Origin: a virus
Length of the DNA stretch: 31,647 nt
Virus record (IMG/VR): IMGVR_UViG_3300036945_001153
Coordinates: 1-31,647 of that record
Direction: 5' to 3' (one strand)
Shown: piece by piece, positions 21,816 to 29,326 of the stretch
Layout: each line of letters begins with the position of its first letter
Position numbering within the stretch: position 1 is the first letter of the stretch
The notes under the pieces: generated by a model
What the model saw: only the letters and a program-made list of their open reading frames with translations
Databases searched by the model: none
Told to the model about the DNA's origin: nothing
Translations under genes and position numbers: made by a program

Positions 21816-23107
21816 TGAGTTTCTTGGAGTTTTTGGAGCGCGGCCGCGCAGGCCGTGCTGCCTTTTTGGTAATAGCTGAGGCTATGGACGATCTCGTCCC
21901 TGGTCGGTCCTCTATCCACGCCGTCGAGCATCTCGGCGGCCGCTGTGCACCAGCTGCTCTCGACGTCCCGCTCCACCGGCCGCTCGCAAATTGGCCGTGG
22001 ATCCGCGCCTGGGCGGAAGTAGAGGAGCTTTTGCTCTCCCGGCACCGGGTAGGTCTGGTGACGGCGCTGGGGCTTGCCGCGCACGTCGAGCATCTGCTCG
22101 CCCCGGTCGTTCAGCACCGGCACCATCTTCCCGCGTCGCAGGCAGCCCGGCAGACGCGAGAGGCGGACCGCGCTCCAGGTCCCGCGATCGGCTCCGCACA
22201 TCAGGGAGGCCACGAGGAAGGGCATCATGCGGCGCTTGATCTCGTCCCACTCCTCCTTCGTCCGCGCGTCCACGCGGATGAGGGCGTGGATCGAGCGCGA
22301 GCCGCTGGTGTAAAGGGCTTCGATGCGGAGCGGCACCTGCACGATCCAGCCGAGCCAGTCGCGCATGGGTGCCTTGTCCGACTCCAGGACAAAGTAGCGG
22401 AAGGAGTCGACGCAGCGCCAGATCCGGCGCGAGGGCTTGGGCTCCTCGCCGTTCGGGCCGGGCTTGCCCTCGGGGTTGGGCCGATACTCGCCGCAGACCG
22501 GCTGGGGCAGGAACCAGATGCCGCACTTGCCGTCCGTGGGCACGGCGTCCACCGGCCAGAGCGCCTCGCCTTGGCTGTATTCGTTTTCAAATACCAGAAT
22601 CTTTTCCGCGCCGCCCGGGTAGAGCAGCTCGAGGAACCTGGTGGCCGAGACCGTGGACGGATCCACCGTGCTCCGATTCGCCAGCCAAGGGCCGGTGACG
22701 ACGTCGCGATACGGCGCCGCGATCTTCTTCAACCGCTCCAGCTCAAACTCCACCTTCTTCCGGACCTCGGTCTCGGTCGGGATGCCCATGCTTTTGCGCT
22801 GCTGCGCGGTGGGCTTCCAGTCGTTCTCGCGGACCAGGTAACCTCGACCCCACTTGCTCTGGGCGGCGTCCACGTTGCGGAGGATCCGCTTGATCTCGGT
22901 CTCGTTCCACGCCGGGTTGCAGCTGCTGAAGTTGTAGTCGTCGAGGTAGGGCCGCGCCTCCTCCTGGGAGAGGCCATAGCCGTGGATCAGGGTCCGGGCC
23001 ACGTTGAAGAAGGCGGCGTTTCCGCCGGCTCCTTGGATGGACGGTGGCATGGCCGCGATGTAGCGACGGATGCGCTCGGGCAAGGGGACTTTTGGGCCGT
23101 GGTTCAC
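21812..23107 (-). CDS. AEP-like DNA primase
   Basis: This 431-aa protein appears to carry a primase accessory helical domain in the N-terminal ~90 residues (PSIQGAGGNAAFFNVARTLI; WNETEIKRILRNVDAA). A catalytic-type domain follows, with YFVLESDKAP, then SGSRSIHALIRVDA and RLSRLPGCLRRGK, which match the S-G-x-x-S-x-H and R-x-P-G patterns of archaeo-eukaryotic-type primases. It would make primers for phage replication with the helicase encoded next. The start is GTG (23105-23107), 1 nt after the ASCH stop. The catalytic acidic pair is not fully certain from inspection, so activity is inferred. Confidence 0.7.
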   Translation of the reverse strand: MNHGPKVPLPERIRRYIAAMPPSIQGAGGNAAFFNVARTLIHGYGLSQEEARPYLDDYNFSSCNPAWNETEIKRILRNVDAAQSKWGRGYLVRENDWKPTAQQRKSMGIPTETEVRKKVEFELERLKKIAAPYRDVVTGPWLANRSTVDPSTVSATRFLELLYPGGAEKILVFENEYSQGEALWPVDAVPTDGKCGIWFLPQPVCGEYRPNPEGKPGPNGEEPKPSRRIWRCVDSFRYFVLESDKAPMRDWLGWIVQVPLRIEALYTSGSRSIHALIRVDARTKEEWDEIKRRMMPFLVASLMCGADRGTWSAVRLSRLPGCLRRGKMVPVLNDRGEQMLDVRGKPQRRHQTYPVPGEQKLLYFRPGADPRPICERPVERDVESSWCTAAAEMLDGVDRGPTRDEIVHSLSYYQKGSTACAAALQKLQETQ

Positions 23108-23108
23108 C

Positions 23109-23471
23109 CTAGGGGATCTCCCTTCGGAACTCGATCCGGGTCACCATGGTGAACTCTTCGCAGCCCTTGTGGCTTTTGATGAAGAAGCGGACAAATCCCC
23201 AGGGCGTCATCTCAGGGAAGCCCTCGCGGCGCACCTCGAGGGCGCCGTAGGTCTGATCCATCTGGATCGAGTCGAGCCGCTCGCGGCGGACGCTCAGGAT
23301 CTTAATCGGGAAAAGGCGGACGAGCGGCTCGCCCTTGCGGCGGCCCATCACCTTCTCGCACGCCATCACGCGGTCTCCGGCCTTCAGGCAATGCCACCCC
23401 ATCCGGCGGGTGACGCTCTTGGTGCCTGCGAGCATCTGGCAGGTCGTGAGGCTGAAGCTCATCAGTCTCAT
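23109..23471 (-). CDS. ASCH-domain protein
   Basis: This 120-aa protein has clear ASCH-superfamily features: SFSLTTCQMLAGTKSVTRRM with GWHCLKAGDRVMACEKVMGR near the start, then IKILSVRRERLDSI, and the C-terminal TPWGFVRFFIKSHKGCEEFT ending VTRIEF. ASCH domains bind RNA or modified nucleic-acid bases, and some act as amidohydrolases on N4-acetylcytidine. In phages the substrate is unknown. The short length equals a bare domain. It overlaps the upstream gene by 4 bp and lies 1 nt before the primase, placing it in the replication operon. Confidence 0.85.
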   Translation of the reverse strand: MRLMSFSLTTCQMLAGTKSVTRRMGWHCLKAGDRVMACEKVMGRRKGEPLVRLFPIKILSVRRERLDSIQMDQTYGALEVRREGFPEMTPWGFVRFFIKSHKGCEEFTMVTRIEFRREIP

Positions 23472-23737
23472 CGAGCGGCCTCCTCGGTCAGCTCTGCGAC
23501 GATTCCGGCCAGCCGGCGGAAGTTGTCCTCCGTTGCCTCGCCGCTTTCCGACAAGACCTCCGCTAGGGCCCGGAGCCGGCGCAGCGTCTGGAGCCGGGCC
23601 GGCTCGTGGTTGAGCGCGCGCAGCATTGTCTCTGCGTCGCGGCGGCCGCGCACGGTTGCGCTGCCGTGGCAGTCAGCCACCACTTGGCCGAGCGGGCTGA
23701 TAATCTGGTGGGTATCGTTCAGGTAGTAGGAGGACAT
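23468..23737 (-). CDS. Hypothetical small early protein
   Basis: The 89-aa frame starts MSSYYLNDTHQIISPLGQVV at the ATG at 23735-23737. After a short beta-like N-terminus come helical, charged segments (GRRDAETMLRALNHEPARLQ; TLRRLRALAEVLSESG) and a final helix (NFRRLAGIVAELTEEAAR). A preceding AGGAGG-like stretch (TCCTCCTA on the opposite strand) gives one of the few Shine-Dalgarno-like sites in the window. It lies 2 nt after the zinc-ribbon-like gene and overlaps the ASCH gene by 4 bp. No family is recognised. Confidence 0.65.
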   Translation of the reverse strand: MSSYYLNDTHQIISPLGQVVADCHGSATVRGRRDAETMLRALNHEPARLQTLRRLRALAEVLSESGEATEDNFRRLAGIVAELTEEAAR

Positions 23738-23739
23738 GG

Positions 23740-23985
23740 TTAGAGTTCGGTAGGAGGTGGGATGGTCACTTGGTTGTCGCCGGCGTCGCGGCCGGTGTAG
23801 CAACCGCGGATGTTGATGCGGTCTCCATCGGCGGAGTAGGAGCGCGAGAGCTGGGCCACCGCCTGCTTCATCTCGAGGCGGCACTCCGGGCAGACGTGGG
23901 CCTGGATCTCCTTGTCGAAGAGCGCGACCGAGGCGTCGGTGGTGACCCCGCAGCAACCGCAGCGGATGGCCATCGCGGCGCTCAT
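23740..23985 (-). CDS. Small zinc-ribbon-like protein
   Basis: This 81-aa protein begins MSAAMAIRCGCCGVTTDASV. It has a Cys-x2-Cys pair near residues 9-12 (CGCC) and a second pair in AHVCPECRLEMK, giving a likely four-Cys zinc ribbon. The C-terminal half (GDRINIRGCYTGRDAGDNQV) is short and has no membrane segment. It overlaps the ParB-family gene by 4 bp and so is coupled to it. Small zinc ribbons in phage early operons commonly bind nucleic acid or host proteins. No specific role is assigned. Confidence 0.65.
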   Translation of the reverse strand: MSAAMAIRCGCCGVTTDASVALFDKEIQAHVCPECRLEMKQAVAQLSRSYSADGDRINIRGCYTGRDAGDNQVTIPPPTEL

Positions 23986-26609
23986 GCGGTGTTCTCCTGG
24001 GCGAGGAGGTCGGCGGTGGTGACCTTCGTTTTCATGGCCCGGTGCCCGATCTTGGCCTGGGCGAAGATCTCGAGGATCTTACCGATCTGCGCGTAGGTGA
24101 GGTCATCCAGACCAGAGCCTTTGCTGCCCACGCGCTTCGCGTATTTGGCCAGGATTTTTGCCAGGACGGAGGCAGTCGCCCCCGCAAACACTTCGGCCAT
24201 CGTGGTCCGCAGCTGCTCGCGGGCGGTGGCGATATCGATAGTCGGCATGGCGGGCTCGGTCGCGGCCGGCTCCGCTGGGGTCTTCGGGTAGAACTTCTTT
24301 TTGATGTTCTGGACCGCTGGCACGCTGAGCCCGAGCGCCTTGGCGATCTCCTGGGCGGGCTTGCCCTCCTCATGCACGATCTTCACCTGCTCTTCGACCT
24401 CGGGGGTGACCTTACCACGCTTCACCTTTGGCGCCTTGGCGGTGACTGGCGCTCCACCTCCCTCGCCCTCGATCTCCTCGACCACGTCGCGATCGCAATC
24501 GCGCGCCACCACGCGGAAGGCCGCCGGATCGTCCTTGAAGAAGGGCAGCGCGGCGTGGAATCCCGCCACCATCGCATCGTCGTAGGTCTTGAACTTCTCG
24601 CCCGCCAGCGAGGGCAGGCCGCCCTGCGCGGCCTTGCCTTCGGTGCGCGACTGGAGATCCAGCCCGAAGCGCCAGAAGCCATCGGGGGCAAAGGCCACCG
24701 CGACCTCGCACTTCGTGCCTTCCGGCATGTCGCTGGCGCCGAGCACATCCTCCACGTCGGGCTTGGTGGCGACTCCGGCCTGGTTCCACTCAAAGCCGGC
24801 CGCATGCGCTGCGTCGGCCTCGGCCTTTTGCTCGGCCTTGGTCTTTTTCGGCGCCTTCGCCTCCTTGGGGGGCTTCACCTTCTTGAGCGCAGCTTGGGCG
24901 GTCTTGGTGATGCTGTGCAGGTCGCACGGGATGTCGCAGGCCTGCGCAAAGGTTTCCAGCTCCTCGCCGGGTCCGCTGTTTTTGAGGGTCACGCCCATCA
25001 GGAGCAGAGGCACCAGCGCTTGGCGCTCCTCCGCTGGCAGGCCGGCAGCCCATCCGCCCACGACGTCGTAGAGGTTGGTCCCTTCGGATTGGTATTTCAG
25101 GCCCTGCCACTTCGCGATCAGCCACACGCCGTCGTGTCCGGCATGGCCCATCGCCACCTCGAAGAGGCCTTCCCACACGCCGCTCGGCTGCCAGATCGCC
25201 GTCAGCTCTCCGTGGATCCGCGTGATGGCCTCGATATTCTCCGCCAGGCGCAGCTTGGCTGCCTCCACGTGGGCCTTGCGCTCCTTGTCGAATTGGCTGA
25301 CGCCGCCTCCTGTGTTGCCGGTGACCTTGCCCTGGAAGATCGGCTCTCCCGAGGCCTCGATGATCGTCATCGCCAGCACGCGGTCCACGATCTCGCGGGC
25401 CGAGCCGGTCTGATCGCGCGCGAGGATGCGGGGCACCAGCGCGCCTTCCGGCGGCGACTTCTCGAGCAGCGCGATCGCGTCCTTCTTCTCGGTCGAAGAG
25501 AGGCTGTCGTCCGCGAGGATCTTGTCCTTCGACGCCGCCAGGGCGAGCTCCACGCTCTTCTTCTCTGCCTCGTCGATCAGGCTGCGCCAGGTGCCCACGT
25601 TGGCCACCACTTCGGGCTTCAGGAGATACTCGGCGGGCTTTTCGTTGAGGAAAACATAGGGCGAGTTGTAGGCCATGGCGCCCTCCTCGACGTGGTCGGG
25701 GAAGAGCACGCGGCTCTGCTTTTCATCGAGGATCGTTTTGCCCTCGGCGGCGGCCTTCTCCGTCCGCTTTTTCCAGAGCGCATCGAGCTTCACGCGGTAG
25801 CAGGCGGGGTCGGTGCAGACCTTCTTCTTCTTGAACTGCTCGGCCTCCTCGGCGCTAAAGAGGTGGGCGCAGTTGTCGCTCATCTTTAGGCAGGCCGCGC
25901 AGGCGCCGGCGGCCGGCACGAGGGCGGCGTCATCGAGCTTGAAAGGCGCGCCCTTCAGGCCCTGCAAAAAGTCGCGGGCGATCAGCTCGCGCGTCTCGGC
26001 AAAGTTTAGCGGCTGCTGGCGAAACTGTGGCTGGAGGATCTTCTTCAGCGCCTCGGCCTGGGCTTCGGGTGAGGGGATGCGGGCCACCAGCACGGCGGCG
26101 GTCGCGCCCAGCTGGCCACTCGCCAGCGCCTCGCGGCCGGTGTCGATCAGGCGGAGGAGGGCGAGGCGTCGGTAGACGTGGGTCTTTTCCTTGCCGAAGC
26201 GCTCGGCCAGCAGCTCGGCGGTGTAGACCGGCGCCCCGGCGTCGTCCGTCAGCTCGAGCATGGACTGGTAGCTCTGCGCCTCCTCCATCTCGGTGAGGTC
26301 GCTGCGCTGGAGGTTCTCCACCACCTGGACCTCGAGGGCCTCGCGATCGCTCATGTCCTGCACCAGGCAGGGCACGGTGGCGAGGCCGGCCAGCTGCGCT
26401 GCGCGGTAGCGGCGCTCGCCGGCGACGATCTCGTAGGGCGTGGCTGCGTTCCAGGTCGGCCGGGCGAGGATGGGCTGGCGGATCCCCTGCGTCAGGATGC
26501 TGTCGGCCAGCTCCTTTAGCGGGCCGGGCGCGAAGGTTTTGCGAGGGTTGGTTTTCGAGGCGCGTAGGTCGCCGATCGCGATTTGATCTAGGGTCTGTGT
26601 GTTTTTCAT
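23982..26609 (-). CDS. Large ParB/RepB/Spo0J-family protein
   Basis: This 875-aa protein has a full ParB N-terminal domain: NPRKTF, LADSILTQGIRQPILARP, the CTP-site motifs GERRYRA (64-70) and ENLQR (98-102), then the DNA-binding HTH ELLAERFGKEKTHVYRRLAL (about 132-151). A Cys cluster follows (C237, C240, C247, C265, C270), as in other large mobile-element ParB-like proteins. The central ~400 residues are unassigned. A Lys/Ala-rich linker lies near residues 575-605. A second HTH-like segment (GKPAQEIAKALGLSVPAVQN) lies near 750-770. Canonical chromosomal ParB is ~300 aa, so this is about three times longer. No ParA is in the window. Partition, nuclease or transcription roles are all possible. 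Confidence 0.85.
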   Translation of the reverse strand: MKNTQTLDQIAIGDLRASKTNPRKTFAPGPLKELADSILTQGIRQPILARPTWNAATPYEIVAGERRYRAAQLAGLATVPCLVQDMSDREALEVQVVENLQRSDLTEMEEAQSYQSMLELTDDAGAPVYTAELLAERFGKEKTHVYRRLALLRLIDTGREALASGQLGATAAVLVARIPSPEAQAEALKKILQPQFRQQPLNFAETRELIARDFLQGLKGAPFKLDDAALVPAAGACAACLKMSDNCAHLFSAEEAEQFKKKKVCTDPACYRVKLDALWKKRTEKAAAEGKTILDEKQSRVLFPDHVEEGAMAYNSPYVFLNEKPAEYLLKPEVVANVGTWRSLIDEAEKKSVELALAASKDKILADDSLSSTEKKDAIALLEKSPPEGALVPRILARDQTGSAREIVDRVLAMTIIEASGEPIFQGKVTGNTGGGVSQFDKERKAHVEAAKLRLAENIEAITRIHGELTAIWQPSGVWEGLFEVAMGHAGHDGVWLIAKWQGLKYQSEGTNLYDVVGGWAAGLPAEERQALVPLLLMGVTLKNSGPGEELETFAQACDIPCDLHSITKTAQAALKKVKPPKEAKAPKKTKAEQKAEADAAHAAGFEWNQAGVATKPDVEDVLGASDMPEGTKCEVAVAFAPDGFWRFGLDLQSRTEGKAAQGGLPSLAGEKFKTYDDAMVAGFHAALPFFKDDPAAFRVVARDCDRDVVEEIEGEGGGAPVTAKAPKVKRGKVTPEVEEQVKIVHEEGKPAQEIAKALGLSVPAVQNIKKKFYPKTPAEPAATEPAMPTIDIATAREQLRTTMAEVFAGATASVLAKILAKYAKRVGSKGSGLDDLTYAQIGKILEIFAQAKIGHRAMKTKVTTADLLAQENTA

Positions 26610-26633
26610 GTGGTGCTTCGGATTGGGAAAACG

Positions 26634-27137
26634 TTAGGCGGCCTTGCGCTCGTCCGGCCGGGCGAGGCCGTGGCGGCGGTTGTGGTTGCCCTTCTGGGCG
26701 GCGGAATAGTTCGCGGTGGCGCTTGCGGCCTTCTGGAAGCGCGCCTTGATCGGCCTCGCGCCCTTGAGCTTCGGGCCGCAGAGCTGCTTCACGCGCCAGG
26801 AATGGGCGGCCTTCGTTTCGCCGAAGAGATCGGCGATGTCCTGGCAGGTCCACTTGCCCGGTAGCGCCTGCGGCCGGAGAGCGTGCACGATCGCGTAAAG
26901 GTTTTTCATGGCCTTAGCCGGGTGGGCGCCGTCTTGCAGGATAAAATCGAGCATCTTGCCCACGATCTCGCTGCGCGCCTGGCGCTCGTCCTCATCGGCG
27001 CCATCCTCGCTGGCCAGCAGCGCGGACAGGGGCGTGTAGGTCGTCACGCTCGGGGCCTCGTAGCCCAGCTGGGAGGCCTTGCGGGCGAGCACGCTGGCGA
27101 TCCGGGCCTCGTGCGCATCGGTCTCGGGATGGCTCAT
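26634..27137 (-). CDS. Hypothetical early protein upstream of the ParB-family gene
   Basis: This 167-aa basic protein starts MSHPETDAHEARIASVLARK. The middle (GKWTCQDIADLFGETKAAHS) looks like a helix-turn-helix, in the pattern 'T.QDIADLFG.TKA..S.RVK'. The C-terminus is Lys/Arg-rich and probably disordered (ATANYSAAQKGNHNRRHGLA). It overlaps the upstream gene by 4 bp and precedes the ParB-family gene by 24 nt. A DNA-binding role is suggested by the HTH-like stretch and charge; no family is recognised. Confidence 0.65.
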   Translation of the reverse strand: MSHPETDAHEARIASVLARKASQLGYEAPSVTTYTPLSALLASEDGADEDERQARSEIVGKMLDFILQDGAHPAKAMKNLYAIVHALRPQALPGKWTCQDIADLFGETKAAHSWRVKQLCGPKLKGARPIKARFQKAASATANYSAAQKGNHNRRHGLARPDERKAA

Positions 27138-27382
27138 GCGGCCTCCTCTCGTGTGGTAACGTTACCACAGGCGGCGGCGGGGTGCCAGCAGCGCTCCGTG
27201 GCGCTGTGCGTGATCTCCGTCCCACCAGTCAGCTCGCGGTGCAGCCCGGGGCGGCCGCAGATCGGGCAGACCGGCCCGGAAAACAGCCGCGCCTGCACGG
27301 CCTCCGGCGCCCTGCGAGCCCGAGCGGCAGGCAGCGCTAGGGCCCAATCGACGCCGGTGATCGTGGTGTGACGCGCGCTCAT
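27134..27382 (-). CDS. Small Cys-rich zinc-ribbon-like protein
   Basis: The 82-aa frame starts MSARHTTITGVDWALALPAA. It contains VCPICGRPGLHRELTGGTEI, then THSATERCWHPAAACGNVTT, so two Cys pairs could form a zinc ribbon. The last 15 codons include the 18-bp palindrome, encoding the same AAACGNVTT peptide as the linker of the 358-aa protein at 16360-17436. The start overlaps the preceding stop by 4 bp; a longer reading upstream lies in the neighbour. The function is unknown. Confidence 0.6.
   Translation of the reverse strand: MSARHTTITGVDWALALPAARARRAPEAVQARLFSGPVCPICGRPGLHRELTGGTEITHSATERCWHPAAACGNVTTREEAA
27152..27169. promoter_or_regulatory. 18-bp palindrome TGTGGTAACGTTACCACA, copy 3
   Basis: A perfect copy near the 3' end of the 82-aa gene and about 15 bp upstream of the start of the next gene (27137). 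This placement could also serve as an operator within the early operon. Confidence 0.65.
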
Positions 27383-27711
27383 CGCGGCGACTCCTTGCAC
27401 GAGGCCGGCGTGATTCCGGAGAGCTTCAGCGCCTTGTAAACGTAGCCCAGGCCCAGCTTCAGCTCATCTGCCACCAAGCGGCCGACCTTTAAACGCAGGT
27501 AAGCCTCAACCACCCGCGCTCGGCGCGCTTTCACCTCGGCGCGGGTGCGGGTGATCTTCCTGGCGTTCTTTTTCAACAATCGATCCGGCGGCCGGATGCC
27601 AGAGGGCTTCGCCAGCTTCACGCTGGCCGGCGGGATCTGGCCGGGGAAGTAGGCGCCGGCGACGCAGATGCGACCATGCCTGCGCGGGATCGTAGGCAGG
27701 TAGGAGATCAT
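27379..27711 (-). CDS. Small HTH-containing early protein
   Basis: The 110-aa frame starts MISYLPTIPRRHGRICVAGA. It is strongly basic in the middle (LLKKNARKITRTRAEVKARR), then has a helix-turn-helix-like segment (VGRLVADELKLGLGYVYKAL, followed by KLSGI) near residues 77-100. This resembles the DNA-binding tail of resolvase-like or small regulatory proteins. It overlaps both neighbours by 4 bp. An in-frame upstream extension to 27897 is Arg/Gly-rich shadow sequence over another gene and is rejected. Confidence 0.6.
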   Translation of the reverse strand: MISYLPTIPRRHGRICVAGAYFPGQIPPASVKLAKPSGIRPPDRLLKKNARKITRTRAEVKARRARVVEAYLRLKVGRLVADELKLGLGYVYKALKLSGITPASCKESPR

Positions 27712-28067
27712 GCGGCGGCTGCCTCCTGTTGGAGCTCGTGCGCGATATCCCAGCGTCGTAGCTCGGAGCGGGCGGTGTCGGGCGAAGTCACACCGGCGGC
27801 GGTGGCGGCTCGTTGCCGCTCCATCGTCAGACGGGCAGCCAGCACCTTGCTGGCCAGCGACTGTCCCAGCTGATCGAGGCCCTCCACCAGCCGGCAAAGC
27901 CCAGCGGCACTGTAGACCACGGTGCCGTGCTGGTAGGTGAAGTGGGCTGGCACGCCGAGGCTCTGGTGCTCGGCCGCCTGGTAGATCGTCGCTCTCGACA
28001 GGCCGGTGGCATCTGCCACCGCCTGGACTGACAGGCCCGCGAAGGGCTGGGTGTTATCGGTGCTCAT
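27708..28067 (-). CDS. Small HTH DNA-binding protein
   Basis: This 119-aa protein begins MSTDNTQPFAGLSVQAVADA and continues TGLSRATIYQAAEHQSLGVP. Residues 12-35 form a helix-turn-helix of the excisionase or Tn916 Xis type, followed by a wing-like HFTYQHGTVVYSAAGLCRLV. The C-terminal half is a long charged helix (AARLTMERQRAATAAGVTSP). It is probably a regulator or recombination-directionality-type factor, but no integrase is in the window. It is separated from the upstream gene by 3 nt. Confidence 0.65.
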   Translation of the reverse strand: MSTDNTQPFAGLSVQAVADATGLSRATIYQAAEHQSLGVPAHFTYQHGTVVYSAAGLCRLVEGLDQLGQSLASKVLAARLTMERQRAATAAGVTSPDTARSELRRWDIAHELQQEAAAA

Positions 28068-28070
28068 GGA

Positions 28071-28361
28071 TTAAAGGTTTTGCGCGCCGTTACGGCGGGG
28101 CGTTACGTCGAGCGAGTATTCGTCGGCGAGGGCGTGGGCGGCGCGGTTGGCCAAGTAGTCCGCGAGCGCGGTCATCTCCCTCTCGAAGCAGGTCTGGCAG
28201 CTGGTGTGGGTGATCTGCCCGGCCTGATCGGAGCTGCAAACGACCCAGCCCAGGACGAGCTCGCAACGAGCACACATCCGCTTCATCAGCGGCGGGCGCG
28301 GCTTGCCCAGCGAGGCAGGCTGCTCGACGAGGGTTCCGATGGGGAGGGCGGGGGTGCTCAT
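28071..28361 (-). CDS. Small Cys-pair protein
   Basis: This 96-aa protein starts MSTPALPIGTLVEQPASLGK. A Cys cluster (MCARCELVLGWVVCSSDQAG, then HTSCQTCFERE) offers two Cys-x2-Cys pairs, with a further Cys between, spaced like a small zinc finger. The C-terminus is helical. It overlaps the HTH gene upstream by 4 bp. It may bind nucleic acid or protein. I recognise no family. Confidence 0.6.
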   Translation of the reverse strand: MSTPALPIGTLVEQPASLGKPRPPLMKRMCARCELVLGWVVCSSDQAGQITHTSCQTCFEREMTALADYLANRAAHALADEYSLDVTPRRNGAQNL

Positions 28362-28618
28362 GTGGTGCGAGTGGGTTTGCGGAATTTCGCGACCTGATCG
28401 GACGGGATCTGGTAGGGCTTGCCACCGGTGCGGACCGCGATCTGGCGACTCGCGATCCGGCGGTAGACGTAGAGAGGCTTGCGGCCGATGGCCTGGGCGA
28501 ACTGCTCGACGCTGAGGTCGCCGGTGGGCGTCGCCGCGCGCTCGGAGCGCAGGGCGCGGACCTCAACGGTGAGGGCATCGAGGCGGGCCAGGATCGTCTG
28601 CGCGTCGGCGTCGCTCAT
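28358..28618 (-). CDS. Excisionase-like HTH protein
   Basis: The 86-aa frame starts MSDADAQTILARLDALTVEV. The N-terminal helix could dimerise. The C-terminal half is a MerR/Xis-type HTH_17-like domain (LSVEQFAQAIGRKPLYVYRR, then IASRQIAVRTGGKPYQIPSD). Such small proteins act as excisionases or transcription regulators in phages. The start ATG overlaps the stop of the preceding 62-aa gene by 4 bp; a longer upstream reading covers another gene and is rejected. Confidence 0.7.
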   Translation of the reverse strand: MSDADAQTILARLDALTVEVRALRSERAATPTGDLSVEQFAQAIGRKPLYVYRRIASRQIAVRTGGKPYQIPSDQVAKFRKPTRTT

Positions 28619-28803
28619 GCGGCGGCCTCCTTCACACGCTTGCCGCGCGATACCACATAGTGATGCACCACCCACCGCACGTTTGATTCCAGCTCGTCTG
28701 CCTTTGCTAGAGCCTCGTCGAGCCGGCCGATAAACCGGACCCTTTTGTGATGCCGCTTGCCCAGCAGCGTGATCACCCACTCGTGAGGTGCGTTCGCCTT
28801 CAT
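28615..28803 (-). CDS. Hypothetical 62-aa early protein
   Basis: The frame starts MKANAPHEWVITLLGKRHHK and reads on as RVRFIGRLDEALAKADELES, ending in a basic tail (HYVVSRGKRVKEAAA). It looks like a small alpha/beta domain. Both ends overlap neighbouring genes by 4 bp (ATGA), strong evidence that it is translated. No family is recognised. Confidence 0.6.
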   Translation of the reverse strand: MKANAPHEWVITLLGKRHHKRVRFIGRLDEALAKADELESNVRWVVHHYVVSRGKRVKEAAA

Positions 28804-29186
28804 GCGGCGGCCTCCTCATCGAGGCGGGCGCGGACATCGGCACGGTGGCGGCGGTAGTAGCGGCGGGCGGCGTCGAGCAGCCGGTGGGCGTAGGTGGGGC
28901 AGCGGGCAGGATCGGCGGCGAGCAGGTGCTGAAGGGCGGCGAGCGTCTCGCGGCGCTTGATCGCGGTCCGGCCGATGCGGTTTTGATCGCGGCGCGAAGA
29001 CGGGAACTGCGCGCAGAAACGGCGATACCACTCGGCATTTTTGCCCACGGCCACGCGCACGCAGTGGCCGGCATGGCGAGCAGAGGGGGCGGGCGCGGTC
29101 ACAACCTCGAGCATCGAGGATTCCAGCTCATCGAGCATCGCCTCGAGCGTCGCTCGCAGATGGGGGTGAAGGTGGGCGTCGCTCAT
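28800..29186 (-). CDS. Hypothetical helical early protein
   Basis: This 128-aa protein starts MSDAHLHPHLRATLEAMLDE. It is helical and rich in Arg, with GKNAEWYRRFCAQFPSSRRD and RLLDAARRYYRRHRADVRAR in the second half. The basic C-terminus suggests nucleic-acid contact. It overlaps the next gene by 4 bp, and its start is 2 nt after the preceding stop. No known family was recognised. Confidence 0.6.
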   Translation of the reverse strand: MSDAHLHPHLRATLEAMLDELESSMLEVVTAPAPSARHAGHCVRVAVGKNAEWYRRFCAQFPSSRRDQNRIGRTAIKRRETLAALQHLLAADPARCPTYAHRLLDAARRYYRRHRADVRARLDEEAAA

Positions 29187-29188
29187 GC

Positions 29189-29323
29189 TCAGGGGCTCTC
29201 GGCGATGGCAAAAAAGTTGCGCAGATGGCGCTGCTCCTGGGCTCCCGTGGTCCGGGCGGCGGCCTCCAGATGGCGCCAGGCCAGCTCTAGCAGATCAGTC
29301 TGGATCTCGGCGGCGGTGGGCAT
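29189..29323 (-). CDS. Very small early protein (44 aa)
   Basis: Reading the minus strand from the ATG at 29321-29323 gives MPTAAEIQTDLLELAWRHLE, then AAARTTGAQEQRHLRNFFAI and AESP before TGA. It is amphipathic and helical. It fits exactly into the gap between two real genes, 3 nt from one and 2 nt from the other, which supports translation. The function is unknown. Confidence 0.5.
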   Translation of the reverse strand: MPTAAEIQTDLLELAWRHLEAAARTTGAQEQRHLRNFFAIAESP

Positions 29324-29326
29324 GGC

